This document shows positions 16,770-26,448 of a stretch of 64,000 bases of DNA, one piece after another. The notes under the pieces are model-generated. The model ran no database searches. It was not told the origin of the DNA and worked only from the letters and a program-made list of their open reading frames with translations. The stretch spans positions 1 through 64,000 of the forward strand of contig JACQMR010000014.1 of the NCBI GenBank assembly GCA_016203455.1, given 5' to 3'. The number at the start of each line of letters is the position of its first letter. The first letter of the stretch is position 1. The position numbers and the translations under genes are program-made. Origin of the DNA: Candidatus Wildermuthbacteria bacterium (lineage in GTDB: Bacteria; Patescibacteriota; Minisyncoccia; Minisyncoccales; UBA10102).

Positions 16770-19199
16770 ATGCTCAAACTCTCAAAGAAGGAAAAAGAAT
16801 CCGTAAACAGCCGGTTTTCAGAGAACGCGCTCAAGATGATGAAGAAGCGTTATCTCGCCCAAGATCGGGAGGGAAATCCAGAAACCCCGGCGGATATGTT
16901 TTTGAGAGTCGCGAATTCCATAGCTGAAGTTGAAAAAAAATACGGGAAAGACGAACGGGCCGCGGAGGCGGTTGCGCGGGATTTTTTTGATGTTATGGCG
17001 AGCAAGGAATATACCCCGGCTGGGCGCACGCTCACGAACGCGGGGTCTGACACCCCGCTTATCGCCAACTGCATTGTTCTGCCCATTCATGACTCCATGG
17101 AGAGCATTTTTCAGACATTGCGAGACGCCGCCCTGCTCCAGCAGGCGGGATCCGGTTTGGGTTTTGACTTGTCTGAAATGCGTCCGGCCGACTACCCCAC
17201 GAAGAAGTCGCGCGGAAAAGCGTCCGGACCCGTTTCTTTCTTAAAGGTGTATGACGCGGCCTTCGCGACCATAAAACAGCAGGGCCGGCACGGGGCAAAT
17301 ATGGCCATGATGCGCGTTGATCATCCCGATGTTTTGGACTTTATCACCGCGAAAACCGTGGAGGGGGAGCTTCGCAATTTTAATATCTCCGTCACGGTGA
17401 CGGACGAGTTCATGGAACAGCTCCAGAAGAATCCCGACAAACAGTGGTACTGCTCGTTTAACGGCAAAAAGGTAAAGCCGCGAAAAGTGTTTCGCCATCC
17501 CAATGGAGCGGTGGACAGGGCCGAAGACATGGAGATCACCGCTCAAGAACTTTTTGATAAAATTGTGGATTACGCCTGGTTAAACGGAGAGCCGGGTATT
17601 GCCTTTATAGACACCATTAACCGCACCAATCCGTTGCCGGATATGGGTCCCATAGCGTGTTCCAACCCTTGCGGCGAACAGTTTTTGCACCCGTATGATA
17701 ATTGCAATTTGGGATCCATTAACCTTGCGTTGTTCGTAAAGGACAAGAAAGTGGACTGGAAGCGGCTGAAGTTTGTTACCCGTTCTGCAACCCGGCTTAT
17801 GGATAATGTGATTGATAAGTTTGATTTTCCCGTTCAGCAGGTAACGGATCTTGCCATGAACAACAGAAGAATCGGTTTGGGCATTATGGGGTTCGCGGAT
17901 ATGCTGTACCAAATGGGCGTGCGGTACGACTCCAAAGAAGGATTCGCCACGGCGGAAAGAGTAATGGGATTCATCAACAAGGAGGCATACGGCATGTCTC
18001 AAGAGCTGGCGAAAGAAAAGGGTTCCTTCCCTAACTATGAAAAAAGCGTGTTCGCCAAAAAGAAAGCTCCGCACGCCACAGCTCAAGAGTGGGGCATTGG
18101 AAAGCCCATGAGAAACGCCGCGCTGACAACCGTTGCTCCCACAGGGTCAATTTCCATGATGTTTGATGTGTCTTCCGGCATTGAGCCAAATTTCGCGCTG
18201 GCGTATATCAAACAAGATAAGGACGGCTTGCAATACAAGTATTTCAACTCGCATTTTAAAAAGTCGCTTGACGCCCTGAAGTTCTCCAAAGAAGAGCAGG
18301 AGAGCATCTTAAAGGAGGTTATTGATAAAGGCACCATTCAGCATTTGGAATATCTGCCCAAAGAATTGCGCGAGACATTTGTGGTTGCCATGGATATTTC
18401 GGGGCTCAATCACATGAAAATGCAGGCCGCGTTTCAGAAGCATGTGGACAATTCAATTTCCAAGACCGTGAACTTTCCCAACTCTGCCACCAAAGAAGAG
18501 ATTGCCGACACTTTTGTTCAGGCCTGGCGCATGGGATGCAAGGCGTGCACGGTGTACAGGGATGGCAGCAGGGTTATTCAGATTCTCAATGTGGGAACCG
18601 GAGAGAATATCATTGCTCCAACCGAAACCCCGGTTAAAGGATTGAAAGAAAAAGAAGTTCCGATGGTGCCGCAAATTGGGACTCCCCGTCCCAGACCGGA
18701 GATTATGTCCGGCAAGACCTATCGCATTAAAACCGGATACGGAAAGCTGTATATCACCATTAACAATGATGAAAAGGGCGTGCCGTTTGAAGTGTTTGCC
18801 ACCATTGGAAAATCAGGCGGATTCTTTCAGGAGCAATCAGAGGCGATTTGTCGTTTAATCTCGCTTTCTTTGAGATCGGGCGTGAGGCCTCAAGAAGTAG
18901 TTGGCCACTTGAAAGGAATCAGAGGCCCCATGCCGGTCTTTACCGACAAAGGCACCGTACTTTCTTTGCCGGATGCCTTGGGTAGAACTTTGGAACAGCA
19001 CATAGGAGCGGTGACTCAAGTAGAAGATGTGCTTGCCCGGCCTGAAAAGCAGGAAGTACTCCCGTTCGCGGGCGCGGGAGAAAAAATAGATATGGCGGAT
19101 TTTGGTTTTATGCCAGGATGCCCGGAGTGCGGTTCGCAACTGGTCATGCAGGAAGGATGCATTTCATGCAAGAGTTGCGGGTTTAGCAGATGCAGTTGA
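16770..19199 (+). CDS. nrdJ: Adenosylcobalamin-dependent (class II) ribonucleotide reductase
   Basis: NCIVLPIHDSMESIF, GSGLGFDLSEMRP, SNPCGEQFL, TVAPTGSISM, C-terminal Cys-rich PECGSQLVMQEGCISCKSCGFSRC. Confidence 0.92.
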   Translation: MLKLSKKEKESVNSRFSENALKMMKKRYLAQDREGNPETPADMFLRVANSIAEVEKKYGKDERAAEAVARDFFDVMASKEYTPAGRTLTNAGSDTPLIANCIVLPIHDSMESIFQTLRDAALLQQAGSGLGFDLSEMRPADYPTKKSRGKASGPVSFLKVYDAAFATIKQQGRHGANMAMMRVDHPDVLDFITAKTVEGELRNFNISVTVTDEFMEQLQKNPDKQWYCSFNGKKVKPRKVFRHPNGAVDRAEDMEITAQELFDKIVDYAWLNGEPGIAFIDTINRTNPLPDMGPIACSNPCGEQFLHPYDNCNLGSINLALFVKDKKVDWKRLKFVTRSATRLMDNVIDKFDFPVQQVTDLAMNNRRIGLGIMGFADMLYQMGVRYDSKEGFATAERVMGFINKEAYGMSQELAKEKGSFPNYEKSVFAKKKAPHATAQEWGIGKPMRNAALTTVAPTGSISMMFDVSSGIEPNFALAYIKQDKDGLQYKYFNSHFKKSLDALKFSKEEQESILKEVIDKGTIQHLEYLPKELRETFVVAMDISGLNHMKMQAAFQKHVDNSISKTVNFPNSATKEEIADTFVQAWRMGCKACTVYRDGSRVIQILNVGTGENIIAPTETPVKGLKEKEVPMVPQIGTPRPRPEIMSGKTYRIKTGYGKLYITINNDEKGVPFEVFATIGKSGGFFQEQSEAICRLISLSLRSGVRPQEVVGHLKGIRGPMPVFTDKGTVLSLPDALGRTLEQHIGAVTQVEDVLARPEKQEVLPFAGAGEKIDMADFGFMPGCPECGSQLVMQEGCISCKSCGFSRCS

Positions 19200-19203
19200 A
19201 CGA

Positions 19204-19746
19204 ATGGGCTTTTTCTATACAGGCAAAGGGGACGCCGGGCAGTCGCTGATTGGCGGTAAAAAATACCCCAAAGACTCTCCCATTGTTATGGCTTTGGGGG
19301 ACCTGGATGAGCTGAATTCTTTTTTGGGATTGGCACGAAGTTCTTGCGAGTCAAAGACGCTAAACAAAAAATTGTTTGCGGTTCAAGAAGATCTCTTTAT
19401 CATTCAAGCGCGGGTTGCCTGGCTTATGTTCCAAAAGTTCCGGGCCCCGCAGATGACCCAAGAGAAGGTGAGCATGCTTGAGCAAGCGATTGAGGAGATG
19501 GAAAAACAGATTGACCCTGAACGCGGCTTTGTTGTTCCGGGCGAGCACGCGGTTTCTGCGTGGCTGGATGTTGCCAGGGCTGTCTCCAGAAGGGCGGAAC
19601 GCAGTATTGTCGCCCTTTCTGGAAGGCGGAAAATTCCCCGGGAAATTCTTGCATACATGAACCGGCTCTCCAGTTATTTATACGCCTTGGCGAGAATGGA
19701 GATCGCGAAAGCAAAGATACGAGAACGAAAACCACACTATCTGTAA
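19204..19746 (+). CDS. PduO-type cob(I)alamin adenosyltransferase
   Basis: Internal ATG at 19204: FFYTGKGDAGQSLIGGKKYPKDSPIVMALGDLDELNSFLGLARS...VVPGEHAVSAWLDVARAVSRRAER. Confidence 0.88.
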   Translation: MGFFYTGKGDAGQSLIGGKKYPKDSPIVMALGDLDELNSFLGLARSSCESKTLNKKLFAVQEDLFIIQARVAWLMFQKFRAPQMTQEKVSMLEQAIEEMEKQIDPERGFVVPGEHAVSAWLDVARAVSRRAERSIVALSGRRKIPREILAYMNRLSSYLYALARMEIAKAKIRERKPHYL

Positions 19747-19750
19747 TTGT

Positions 19751-20296
19751 ATGAAAGAAAAGGCATTTTGGATATTTTTGTTGGTTGCCGCGGCTGGGGC
19801 AATCGGAGCGCGCTTGCTTCCCCACCCGCCTAATTTTGCCGCTATTGGGGCTTTGGCCTTGTTCGCGGGGGTGTATGCCCCGCGGGGGGCAAGATGGGCT
19901 GTTTTTGCGCCATTGGGCGCGATGTTCGCGAGCGACCTCCTTCTTGGTTTTGATGAAGTCAGGGTAACGCTTTTTGTATACGGGAGTTTTCTTTTATATG
20001 GGTTGCTTGGGATGCTGGCAGGCACATATAAAGGGGCGTGGGGCAAGATTTCCGCGTGTCTGGGAGGATCTCTTTCTTTCTTTGTTATAACAAACTGGGC
20101 TGTCTGGGCGTTTTCTTCGCTCTACTCTCATACCGCAAGCGGTCTTTTGCTTTCATACGGCATGGCTCTTCCCTTTTTTAAGTATACTTTGCTTGGGGAT
20201 ATGTTTTTTTCCGCCGTGTTGTTTGGCGCGTATTATCTTGTTTTGAAATTATTGCCACAAAAGGGGATATTCAAAACTACATCGGTTGAGTTTTGA
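19751..20296 (+). CDS. DUF6580-like membrane protein, possible ECF S-component
   Basis: RLLPHPPNFAAIGALALFAGVYAPRGARWAVFAPLGAMFASDLLLGF, multiple TM segments. Confidence 0.65.
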   Translation: MKEKAFWIFLLVAAAGAIGARLLPHPPNFAAIGALALFAGVYAPRGARWAVFAPLGAMFASDLLLGFDEVRVTLFVYGSFLLYGLLGMLAGTYKGAWGKISACLGGSLSFFVITNWAVWAFSSLYSHTASGLLLSYGMALPFFKYTLLGDMFFSAVLFGAYYLVLKLLPQKGIFKTTSVEF

Positions 20297-20340
20297 GATT
20301 TAAGAGGATAAAAACTAATCCCGGCTTAGTTTTGCGCGGA

Positions 20341-20410
20341 GCGGGTAAGGGGAATCGAACCCCTATACTCTGATTGGCAACCTGATGCACTACCACTGTG
20401 CTATACCCGC
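20341..20410 (-). tRNA. tRNA-Gly (GCC)
   Basis: Reverse complement GCGGGTATAGCACAGTGGTAGTGC...TTGCCAA...GGGGTTCGATTCCCC; anticodon stem has an A-A mismatch. Confidence 0.82.
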
Positions 20411-20419
20411 AATATCTGT

Positions 20420-20490
20420 GCCGCGGGAGTGAATTGAACACTCGACGCCAGCCTCTTCAGGGCTGCGCTCTACCACTGAGCTACCGCGGC
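20420..20490 (-). tRNA. tRNA-Phe (GAA)
   Basis: Reverse complement stem CAGCC CTGAAGA GGCTG; acceptor GCCGCGG/CCGCGGC. Confidence 0.88.
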
Positions 20491-20513
20491 CTGTTTATGG
20501 ATTTCGTTCGTGT

Positions 20514-20586
20514 GGGCGGTATAGGATTCAAACCTATGGCCTACTGTGTGTAAAACAGTCGCTCTAATCAGCTGAGCTAACCGCCC
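20514..20586 (-). tRNA. tRNA-Val (TAC)
   Basis: Reverse complement CTGT TTTACAC ACAG; acceptor GGGCGGT/ACCGCCC. Confidence 0.9.
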
Positions 20587-20685
20587 CTATCCGCCTCATT
20601 TCTATGAGGATTGTAGCACGGATAAAGAGAAAACGCCAGAGTGGATTAATCTGTTTTGAGCGTATCCGTTTTTTGAAAGGAGTGG

Positions 20686-21957
20686 TTACCAACCCAGGAA
20701 GAAAAACTCAAAGAGCCACACGCCAATGGCCGCAAAAAATCCAAGAAGGGCCGGTATAAAAGCAATGCGGAAATATTTCATAAAGGTGAGCTCTTTAACC
20801 ATGCCCATGGCAATGACCCCCGCGGCAGAACCTATAACCAGCAAAGATCCTCCGGTTCCTACGGTAAGGGCGAGGAGAATCCAAAGAGAATCAATCGGTG
20901 TGTGCATAATATCAATCGCGATCGCGGTAAGGGGAATGTTGTCTACAATCGCCGAAAGCATGCCGAGGGCCGCGTTTGCTCCCACCATGCGCCAGAGCGA
21001 GGGTTCTTGTCCGTAGAGCATGTGCGAGACATTCTCCAGTACGCCAATCGCGTTAAGGGCCGAAACGGCAAGCAGTATTCCCATGAAAAACTTGATGGAG
21101 GCAATATCAATGCGCTTGATAAACTCTTCTATGCTTGCCTGAAGATGCGTGTGTCTTGGATTTTTGCCATGCTTTAGGAGATCAACCGTAAGCCATACTA
21201 CTCCTAATCCAAAAAGGAGTCCCATATAGGGCGGCAATCCCATTAAGCTTGCCGTGAGCGGCAGAAGGAAAGCGGCGAATGTTATGGCGATGACGAACTT
21301 TTCGGAAGGGTGAAGTTTTTGGACTATTTCAGTGGTAATATCTTGCGTTTCTTTTTTTATAGTCCGGGCGATAAGGAACGCGGAAACCCCGAACAGGGCG
21401 AGAGCGGGAAGGAATGCCTTGTATATGATTTCAAGGGTTCCGAATTTTCCCGCCAGCCAGAGCATGATGGTGGTGATATCTCCAATGGGAGAGAACGATC
21501 CGCCCGCGTTCGCGGCAATAACCACAAGAACCACCGCTTTTAGCAGGTTTTGTCCTTTGAAAAATTTTGTGGAGATTTGCGTCATGACAATGGATGTGGT
21601 GAGGTTGTCAATAACCGCGGAAAGCAAAAATGCCGTACCCCCCACAATAACAAGCTGGGCGCGCTCCCCTACTTTTAGGGCGAAAAGTTTGCCTCGTATG
21701 ACATCAAAAAATCTGTAATGCAATAGAATCTCCACGAGAGACATGGCCGCGAGCAGGAATCCGATAAGGCCAAAGATTTCTCCTCCGGTTTCGGCTATCT
21801 CGTGGCCGAGAATTTCGGGTTTTGCAATCGCCACCATGGTCCATAACACCGCCCCTGTGATAAGGGCGAATGCCGCCTTGCTTATTCTAAATGTGCTTTC
21901 CATGGCAATGCCGATATATCCTAAAACGAAAATGGCGGAAGCGATAAATGAGATCAT
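20686..21957 (-). CDS. nhaD: NhaD-type Na+/H+ antiporter
   Basis: AVIDNLTTSIVMTQISTKFFKGQN, NAGGSFSPIGDITTIMLWLAGK, AIVDNIPLTAIAIDIM. Confidence 0.88.
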   Translation of the reverse strand: MISFIASAIFVLGYIGIAMESTFRISKAAFALITGAVLWTMVAIAKPEILGHEIAETGGEIFGLIGFLLAAMSLVEILLHYRFFDVIRGKLFALKVGERAQLVIVGGTAFLLSAVIDNLTTSIVMTQISTKFFKGQNLLKAVVLVVIAANAGGSFSPIGDITTIMLWLAGKFGTLEIIYKAFLPALALFGVSAFLIARTIKKETQDITTEIVQKLHPSEKFVIAITFAAFLLPLTASLMGLPPYMGLLFGLGVVWLTVDLLKHGKNPRHTHLQASIEEFIKRIDIASIKFFMGILLAVSALNAIGVLENVSHMLYGQEPSLWRMVGANAALGMLSAIVDNIPLTAIAIDIMHTPIDSLWILLALTVGTGGSLLVIGSAAGVIAMGMVKELTFMKYFRIAFIPALLGFFAAIGVWLFEFFFLGW

Positions 21958-22120
21958 ATAGTTCTCTGTTTTTATTGATTTTGTTTTTTAACAAGGAAAA
22001 CAGCATTCGCAAGCGATTGCGAGTTTCGGATTGTTGCGCCGTATTGAGTTGTAGCGTGAGCCGGAAAAACGGGATACTTTTTCATACAAAAACCGAGTGC
22101 GATGCAAAACCGAGCTGATA

Positions 22121-22256
22121 CGCCGGTGGAGTACTCTTCACCGGTCTTGAGGTCATATAAGGAGAACAGGCAGTGCGCCGGTTACGCATCGCGCGTTTTC
22201 TTTTGAAAAAGCGGGATGCGTAACTGTCTCACATGCCGAGAGGACTCCTTATGTGG
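22121..22256. other. Structured intergenic region (candidate ncRNA or leader)
   Basis: CGCCGGTG/CACCGG hairpin; outer arms CATATAAGGAG (22154-22164) and CTCCTTATGTG (22245-22255); inner arms GTTACGCATC (22181-22190) and GATGCGTAAC (22215-22224). Confidence 0.45.
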
Positions 22257-22374
22257 CCCGCGGGTCTTGAATTATCCTTGTTTATACTGCTTATTGATTA
22301 CCGTATCGCGGGTAACAAAGCAACAATAGGATACCCAAGAAAGAATGTCAATCGCAGGATCAGTAAAAATAAAG

Positions 22375-22458
22375 TGCGCGAGAGAGGAGTTGAACCTCCA
22401 CGAGCTTGCGCTCACTACCCCCTCAAAGTAGCGTGTCTGCCGTTTCACCACTCGCGCA
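22375..22458 (-). tRNA. tRNA-Leu (GAG)
   Basis: Reverse complement TGCGCGAGTGGTGAAACGGCAGACACG; CTACT TTGAGGG GGTAG; long variable arm. Confidence 0.88.
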
Positions 22459-22466
22459 GGGGAATA

Positions 22467-22904
22467 TTAACCAGCAGAAAGTTCTTTTTCCGCGAGAGTA
22501 TCATGCTCCGCAACGGGCTCTTCCGCGATCTGTTGTTTTTGCGGCGTTTCTATATTGAATTCTTTTGCCTTAAGGCGGGCGTTTTTCCCTTTGGCTTCCC
22601 GCAAATAGTAGAGCTTTGCTCTGCGCACTTTGGATCTTCGCATAATCTCAAATTTCTCTATCATGGGAGAATGCAAAGGGAAAATCCGCTCAACGCCTAT
22701 GCCTTGGGAGATTTTTCGCACAGTGATTGTCGCTTCAACTCCTTTGCCGTGTTTTCTGGCGAGAACAACTCCCTCAAACACTTGGATGCGCTCTTTGTCG
22801 CCTTCTTTGATTTTCTGGTGTACGCGAACAACATCTCCGGGCCGTGTTTCCGGGATGTCTTTTCGTATTGTGCTTGTTCTGACTGCCTCTAAAGCGTGTA
22901 CCAT
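22467..22904 (-). CDS. rplS: 50S ribosomal protein L19
   Basis: [35 protein letters not shown]...[34 protein letters not shown]. Confidence 0.93.
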   Translation of the reverse strand: MVHALEAVRTSTIRKDIPETRPGDVVRVHQKIKEGDKERIQVFEGVVLARKHGKGVEATITVRKISQGIGVERIFPLHSPMIEKFEIMRRSKVRRAKLYYLREAKGKNARLKAKEFNIETPQKQQIAEEPVAEHDTLAEKELSAG

Positions 22905-22945
22905 AACAGTATTAAGGGTATCACAGAGGCGGAGGAATTGCAAGA

Positions 22946-23620
22946 TTATTCTGGCGATTCGGTGAGCAGAGAAAGAACGGCCCCAAGGTCTTTTGGGAGA
23001 GGGGCGGTGTAAGAAGTTTTCCCGGGAATGGTTATGGAAATCGCATGCAGAAATTGTCTTTCCAGTCCCGTGGGCGGTTTGTTGCCCTTAAAGCCGTACA
23101 GCGCGTCCCCCGCCAAAGGGAATCCTTTGTGAGCCAGATGAGCCCGTATTTGGTGTTTTCTGCCTGTCTTGGGAAACAGGCGCAGAAGCGTGAACCCTTC
23201 CGCGTAGCGTTTTTGAACTTCATACTCGGTAACCGCGTCTCTGGCGGTTTCGTATCCTTCCTGTCCCAAGAGAAATCCCCTTTGCTTTCTGCGGTCTGCC
23301 GGAGATCTATTGAGCCGGGCATCCATGAGTCCCCCGGGTTCTCGCATGATTCCGTGCGCCAAAGCAATATATTCTTTTTGTATCTCTCTGTTTTTGAATT
23401 GCGCCTGTAGCAGTTCCAAAGATTCTTTGTTTTTTGCCACAAGCAAAACGCCCGAAGTGTCTTTGTCTAGGCGATGAGCGATGCCGTATCGTAATTCCGG
23501 CCCAAAGATATTAAGCTCGGGGCGCTCTTTTGCAAGCGTGGGCCCCAGGGCTTCAATATCCAAGCCAGCCGGTTTATCCACAACCAGCAAATCCGCATCT
23601 TCGTGGAGTATGGGTATCAT
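22946..23620 (-). CDS. RluA-family pseudouridine synthase
   Basis: [58 protein letters not shown]. Confidence 0.92.
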   Translation of the reverse strand: MIPILHEDADLLVVDKPAGLDIEALGPTLAKERPELNIFGPELRYGIAHRLDKDTSGVLLVAKNKESLELLQAQFKNREIQKEYIALAHGIMREPGGLMDARLNRSPADRRKQRGFLLGQEGYETARDAVTEYEVQKRYAEGFTLLRLFPKTGRKHQIRAHLAHKGFPLAGDALYGFKGNKPPTGLERQFLHAISITIPGKTSYTAPLPKDLGAVLSLLTESPE

Positions 23621-23627
23621 GTCAAGT

Positions 23628-23700
23628 GGGCGGTACAGGGGTCGAACCTGTTACCTTCACAATGTCAATGTGACGCTCTAACCAGTTGAGCTAACCGCCC
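23628..23700 (-). tRNA. tRNA-Val (GAC)
   Basis: Reverse complement CACA TTGACAT TGTG; acceptor GGGCGGT/ACCGCCC. Confidence 0.9.
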
Positions 23701-23710
23701 TTTTGTTTGG

Positions 23711-23783
23711 TGGGCCAGAAGGGATTCGAACCCCCAACCACCCGGATATAAGCCGGATGCGCTAACCGTTGCGCCACTGGCCC
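23711..23783 (-). tRNA. tRNA-Ile (TAT)
   Basis: Reverse complement TCCGG CTTATAT CCGGG; acceptor GGGCCAG/CTGGCCC; T-arm GGGTTCGAATCCC. Confidence 0.88.
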
Positions 23784-23786
23784 TTG

Positions 23787-24449
23787 TCATTTTACGCTAT
23801 TATGGATTACTTTGATGCTCATTGCGACTACCTCCGCAAGTTTTGTATTGTACGCAATTACATTGCATGTGCCATGTCCAAAACTTCCTTTGTGATTGAT
23901 GCGTTTTTGCAAACTTTCTTTAAAATAAGGAGTAGTAAACTGGGCTTGGGGGATATTGAGTATCGTTGCCCAATACTCAATTTCTTTTTTAGCTGTCATG
24001 TCTCTGTATAGCTGGAGTCTTATCTTTATTTTTTCTTTTGGAACGCACAGAGCCTGCGTTAGCCAGCAGATATAAAATCTAATCATCCCGGGGTCTGTGT
24101 TTGACAGAATGATGCTGTTGGTTTGCGATTTACTTCCTTCTCCCCAATGTAGACAGAGTCCGCTCAACAGGAGTTCTCGTGTGCTTAAGGGAAGAAGATA
24201 TTTTTTCTGCGCGGAGTAAATCGTTTCTAATCTTTCTTCTCGTTTACCGCGCATTGTTGCGCGAAACCTTTCAATTCTTTGTTCATTCCAATCACGCAGT
24301 TCTCGGATCCTTTCTTTTGATAAGGGATAGTTCCGTAACCATATACTTAATGTACCCTTGCTTACTCCTAATATTTTTTTGATTTGACTATAGCTTTCTC
24401 CTTGTTGCCTTCGTCGCAACGCTTCTTCGCGTTCTTTAAGTTTGGCCAT
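23787..24449 (-). CDS. HTH-domain protein with possible LAGLIDADG-like C-terminal region
   Basis: EEALRRRQQGESYSQIKKILGVSKGTLSIWLRNYPLS (HTH) then LSGLCLHWGEGSKSQTNSIILSNTDPGMIRFYICWL. Confidence 0.55.
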   Translation of the reverse strand: MAKLKEREEALRRRQQGESYSQIKKILGVSKGTLSIWLRNYPLSKERIRELRDWNEQRIERFRATMRGKREERLETIYSAQKKYLLPLSTRELLLSGLCLHWGEGSKSQTNSIILSNTDPGMIRFYICWLTQALCVPKEKIKIRLQLYRDMTAKKEIEYWATILNIPQAQFTTPYFKESLQKRINHKGSFGHGTCNVIAYNTKLAEVVAMSIKVIHNSVK

Positions 24450-24524
24450 AGATGAACCAATGAATTAGGAAGTTCTCAAGGCAGTTCACTAGTTTAATAT
24501 AGCAAAAAGATTCTCAAAGAGCAA

Positions 24525-26360
24525 TTATGTTTTGTTTGGTTTCTTTCCCACAATCCGTTCAAACTCCTCTTGTTCTATCGTTTCTTTTTGTATCAGAATA
24601 TCGGCTATCTTTTCAAGTGTTGCCCGCTTTTGGCGCAGGATTTTCTCCGCCGCCTTTTTTGCGGTTTCCAAAAGCGTAGTTACTTCTTTATCTATTTCTT
24701 CCGCCGTCTTTTCAGAGTAGTTTTTGATTTCTCCCCCGAATCCTCCGGGGTATTCTTCGCGTCCTTCCCCGCCAAAAACGACGGGTCCGAGTTTGGCGGA
24801 CATGCCGTATTCTCTTACCATTCCGCGCGCAACCGCGGATGCTTTCTCCAGGTCGTTTGAAGGACCCGTGGAAACATTTTTGAAGATCAGCGTTTCCGCG
24901 GCGTATCCGCCCAAGAGCACCGCGAGTTCGCCGGCAAACTCCGTTTTTGTTCTCATGTGCCGGTCTTCGGAAGGAAGCTTTAGGGTGTATCCTCCGGCCC
25001 TGCCGCGAGAAATAATAGAAACCTTGCGCACCGGATCTCCAAAAGGCATGGAAGCGGCAACCAGGGCGTGTCCGGCTTCGTGGTACGCCGTTACCCGTTT
25101 TTCCTGCTTTGAAAGGGCATGGCTTTTGCGCTCGGGCCCCAGGAGCACTTTGTCTATGGATTCCAGCAGTTCCGCCTGGGAGATACTTGTCTTGTTGCGC
25201 CGCGCCGCGAATATGGCCGCTTCGTTCATCAAGTTTTCAAGGTCCGCTCCGGAAAACCCCGGCGTTCGTTCCGCGACTTCCCGCAGGTTTACTCCCTGGG
25301 CAAAAGGTTTTCCTTGCGCGTGCACTTTTAGTATGGCGTCTCTGTCTCCCACATCCGGAAGATCCAGGGTTATTCTGCGGTCAAATCTTCCGGGGCGCAA
25401 AAGCGCGGCGTCAAGGACATCCGGCCTGTTTGTCGCGGCAATGACAATGCAGGTGGAATCGCGCTCAAACCCGTCCATTTCCACGAGTATCTGGTTGAGC
25501 GTTTGTTCTCGTTCATCGTGTCCTCCGCCATACCCGAATCCTCTGTGTCTTCCTATGGCATCCAGTTCGTCAATGAAGATAATGCTTTTCTCCGCTTTTT
25601 TGGCTGTTGCGAAAAGGTCCCGCACCCTTCCCGATCCAACTCCCACGAACATTTCAATAAATTCAGAGCCGGACGCTGAAAAAAACGGCACTCCCGCCTC
25701 GTTGGCAACCGCCCGCGCGAGCAAGGTCTTTCCCGTTCCGGGAGGGCCTATGAGAAGCACGCCTCTGGGTATTTTTGCTCCCATGAGCAGATATTTCTTG
25801 GGGTTTTTCAGAAAATCCACAACCTCTTGCACTTCCTCTTTTGCCTCTTTGAGTCCGGCAACATCTTTGAACATTACTTTGTTCTTGGTATTGCCGTCAG
25901 CCCCAAAGAGCTTTGCTTTAGCTCGGGTAAAATCAAATGCCTGGCCCAGGCCTGTTTTCGCTTGGCGAAAGATAAAAAAGAAAAACAGGACAAAAAACAA
26001 AATAGGCAGAATAATAACGGAGAGAGGCGTTATCCACGCCAAGAATCCGGTTTCCGCCTTGCTTTGTATGTTTGCCCCGCCCAGTTTTTCTTGGGTTACC
26101 CCCAAATTAAGCAAGGTTTGCGAAAGCGCGGCATCCTGCTCTTTGAGGGATTCTTTCTTGGTTTCATCTTGATACAGAATTTCAATGCGGCCGCCAAGCA
26201 CCGCAATTTCTTTTACGGCCCCTTTTTGAATGTCCGCGGCCAGTTGCGTAAGAGAAATTTGCTCTGTTTTTTGAAACGGGCGCGCGAACGCCGAAAAAAG
26301 CGCGGAAACTCCCAGCAGAATGACAACGACGAGAAGAAAATTCTTTCCCAAATGTTTCAT
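24525..26360 (-). CDS. ftsH: ATP-dependent zinc metalloprotease FtsH
   Basis: GPPGTGKTLLARAVANEAGVPFF, SRH motif, HEAGH. Confidence 0.96.
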   Translation of the reverse strand: MKHLGKNFLLVVVILLGVSALFSAFARPFQKTEQISLTQLAADIQKGAVKEIAVLGGRIEILYQDETKKESLKEQDAALSQTLLNLGVTQEKLGGANIQSKAETGFLAWITPLSVIILPILFFVLFFFFIFRQAKTGLGQAFDFTRAKAKLFGADGNTKNKVMFKDVAGLKEAKEEVQEVVDFLKNPKKYLLMGAKIPRGVLLIGPPGTGKTLLARAVANEAGVPFFSASGSEFIEMFVGVGSGRVRDLFATAKKAEKSIIFIDELDAIGRHRGFGYGGGHDEREQTLNQILVEMDGFERDSTCIVIAATNRPDVLDAALLRPGRFDRRITLDLPDVGDRDAILKVHAQGKPFAQGVNLREVAERTPGFSGADLENLMNEAAIFAARRNKTSISQAELLESIDKVLLGPERKSHALSKQEKRVTAYHEAGHALVAASMPFGDPVRKVSIISRGRAGGYTLKLPSEDRHMRTKTEFAGELAVLLGGYAAETLIFKNVSTGPSNDLEKASAVARGMVREYGMSAKLGPVVFGGEGREEYPGGFGGEIKNYSEKTAEEIDKEVTTLLETAKKAAEKILRQKRATLEKIADILIQKETIEQEEFERIVGKKPNKT

Positions 26361-26398
26361 GGTATTGCCATTGTAGCAGAGATATTATCAATTTCAAC

Positions 26399-26448
26399 AA
26401 AACCGCTTAATCCTTAACCCCGTTAAGGTGGGGATAACTAGGCGGTTT
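26399..26448. terminator. Nested inverted repeat between convergent-side ends, containing repeat family A
   Basis: AAAACCGCTTA...TAGGCGGTTTT enclosing CCTTAACCCCGTTAAGG. Confidence 0.6.

Noticed and set aside
22233-22892. 219-aa plus-strand ORF
   Set aside because: Runs across tRNA-Leu and antisense to rplS; spurious
24724-26172. 482-aa plus-strand ORF
   Set aside because: Entirely antisense to the well-supported ftsH; Ser/Pro/Arg-rich composition typical of antisense reading of a GC-biased gene
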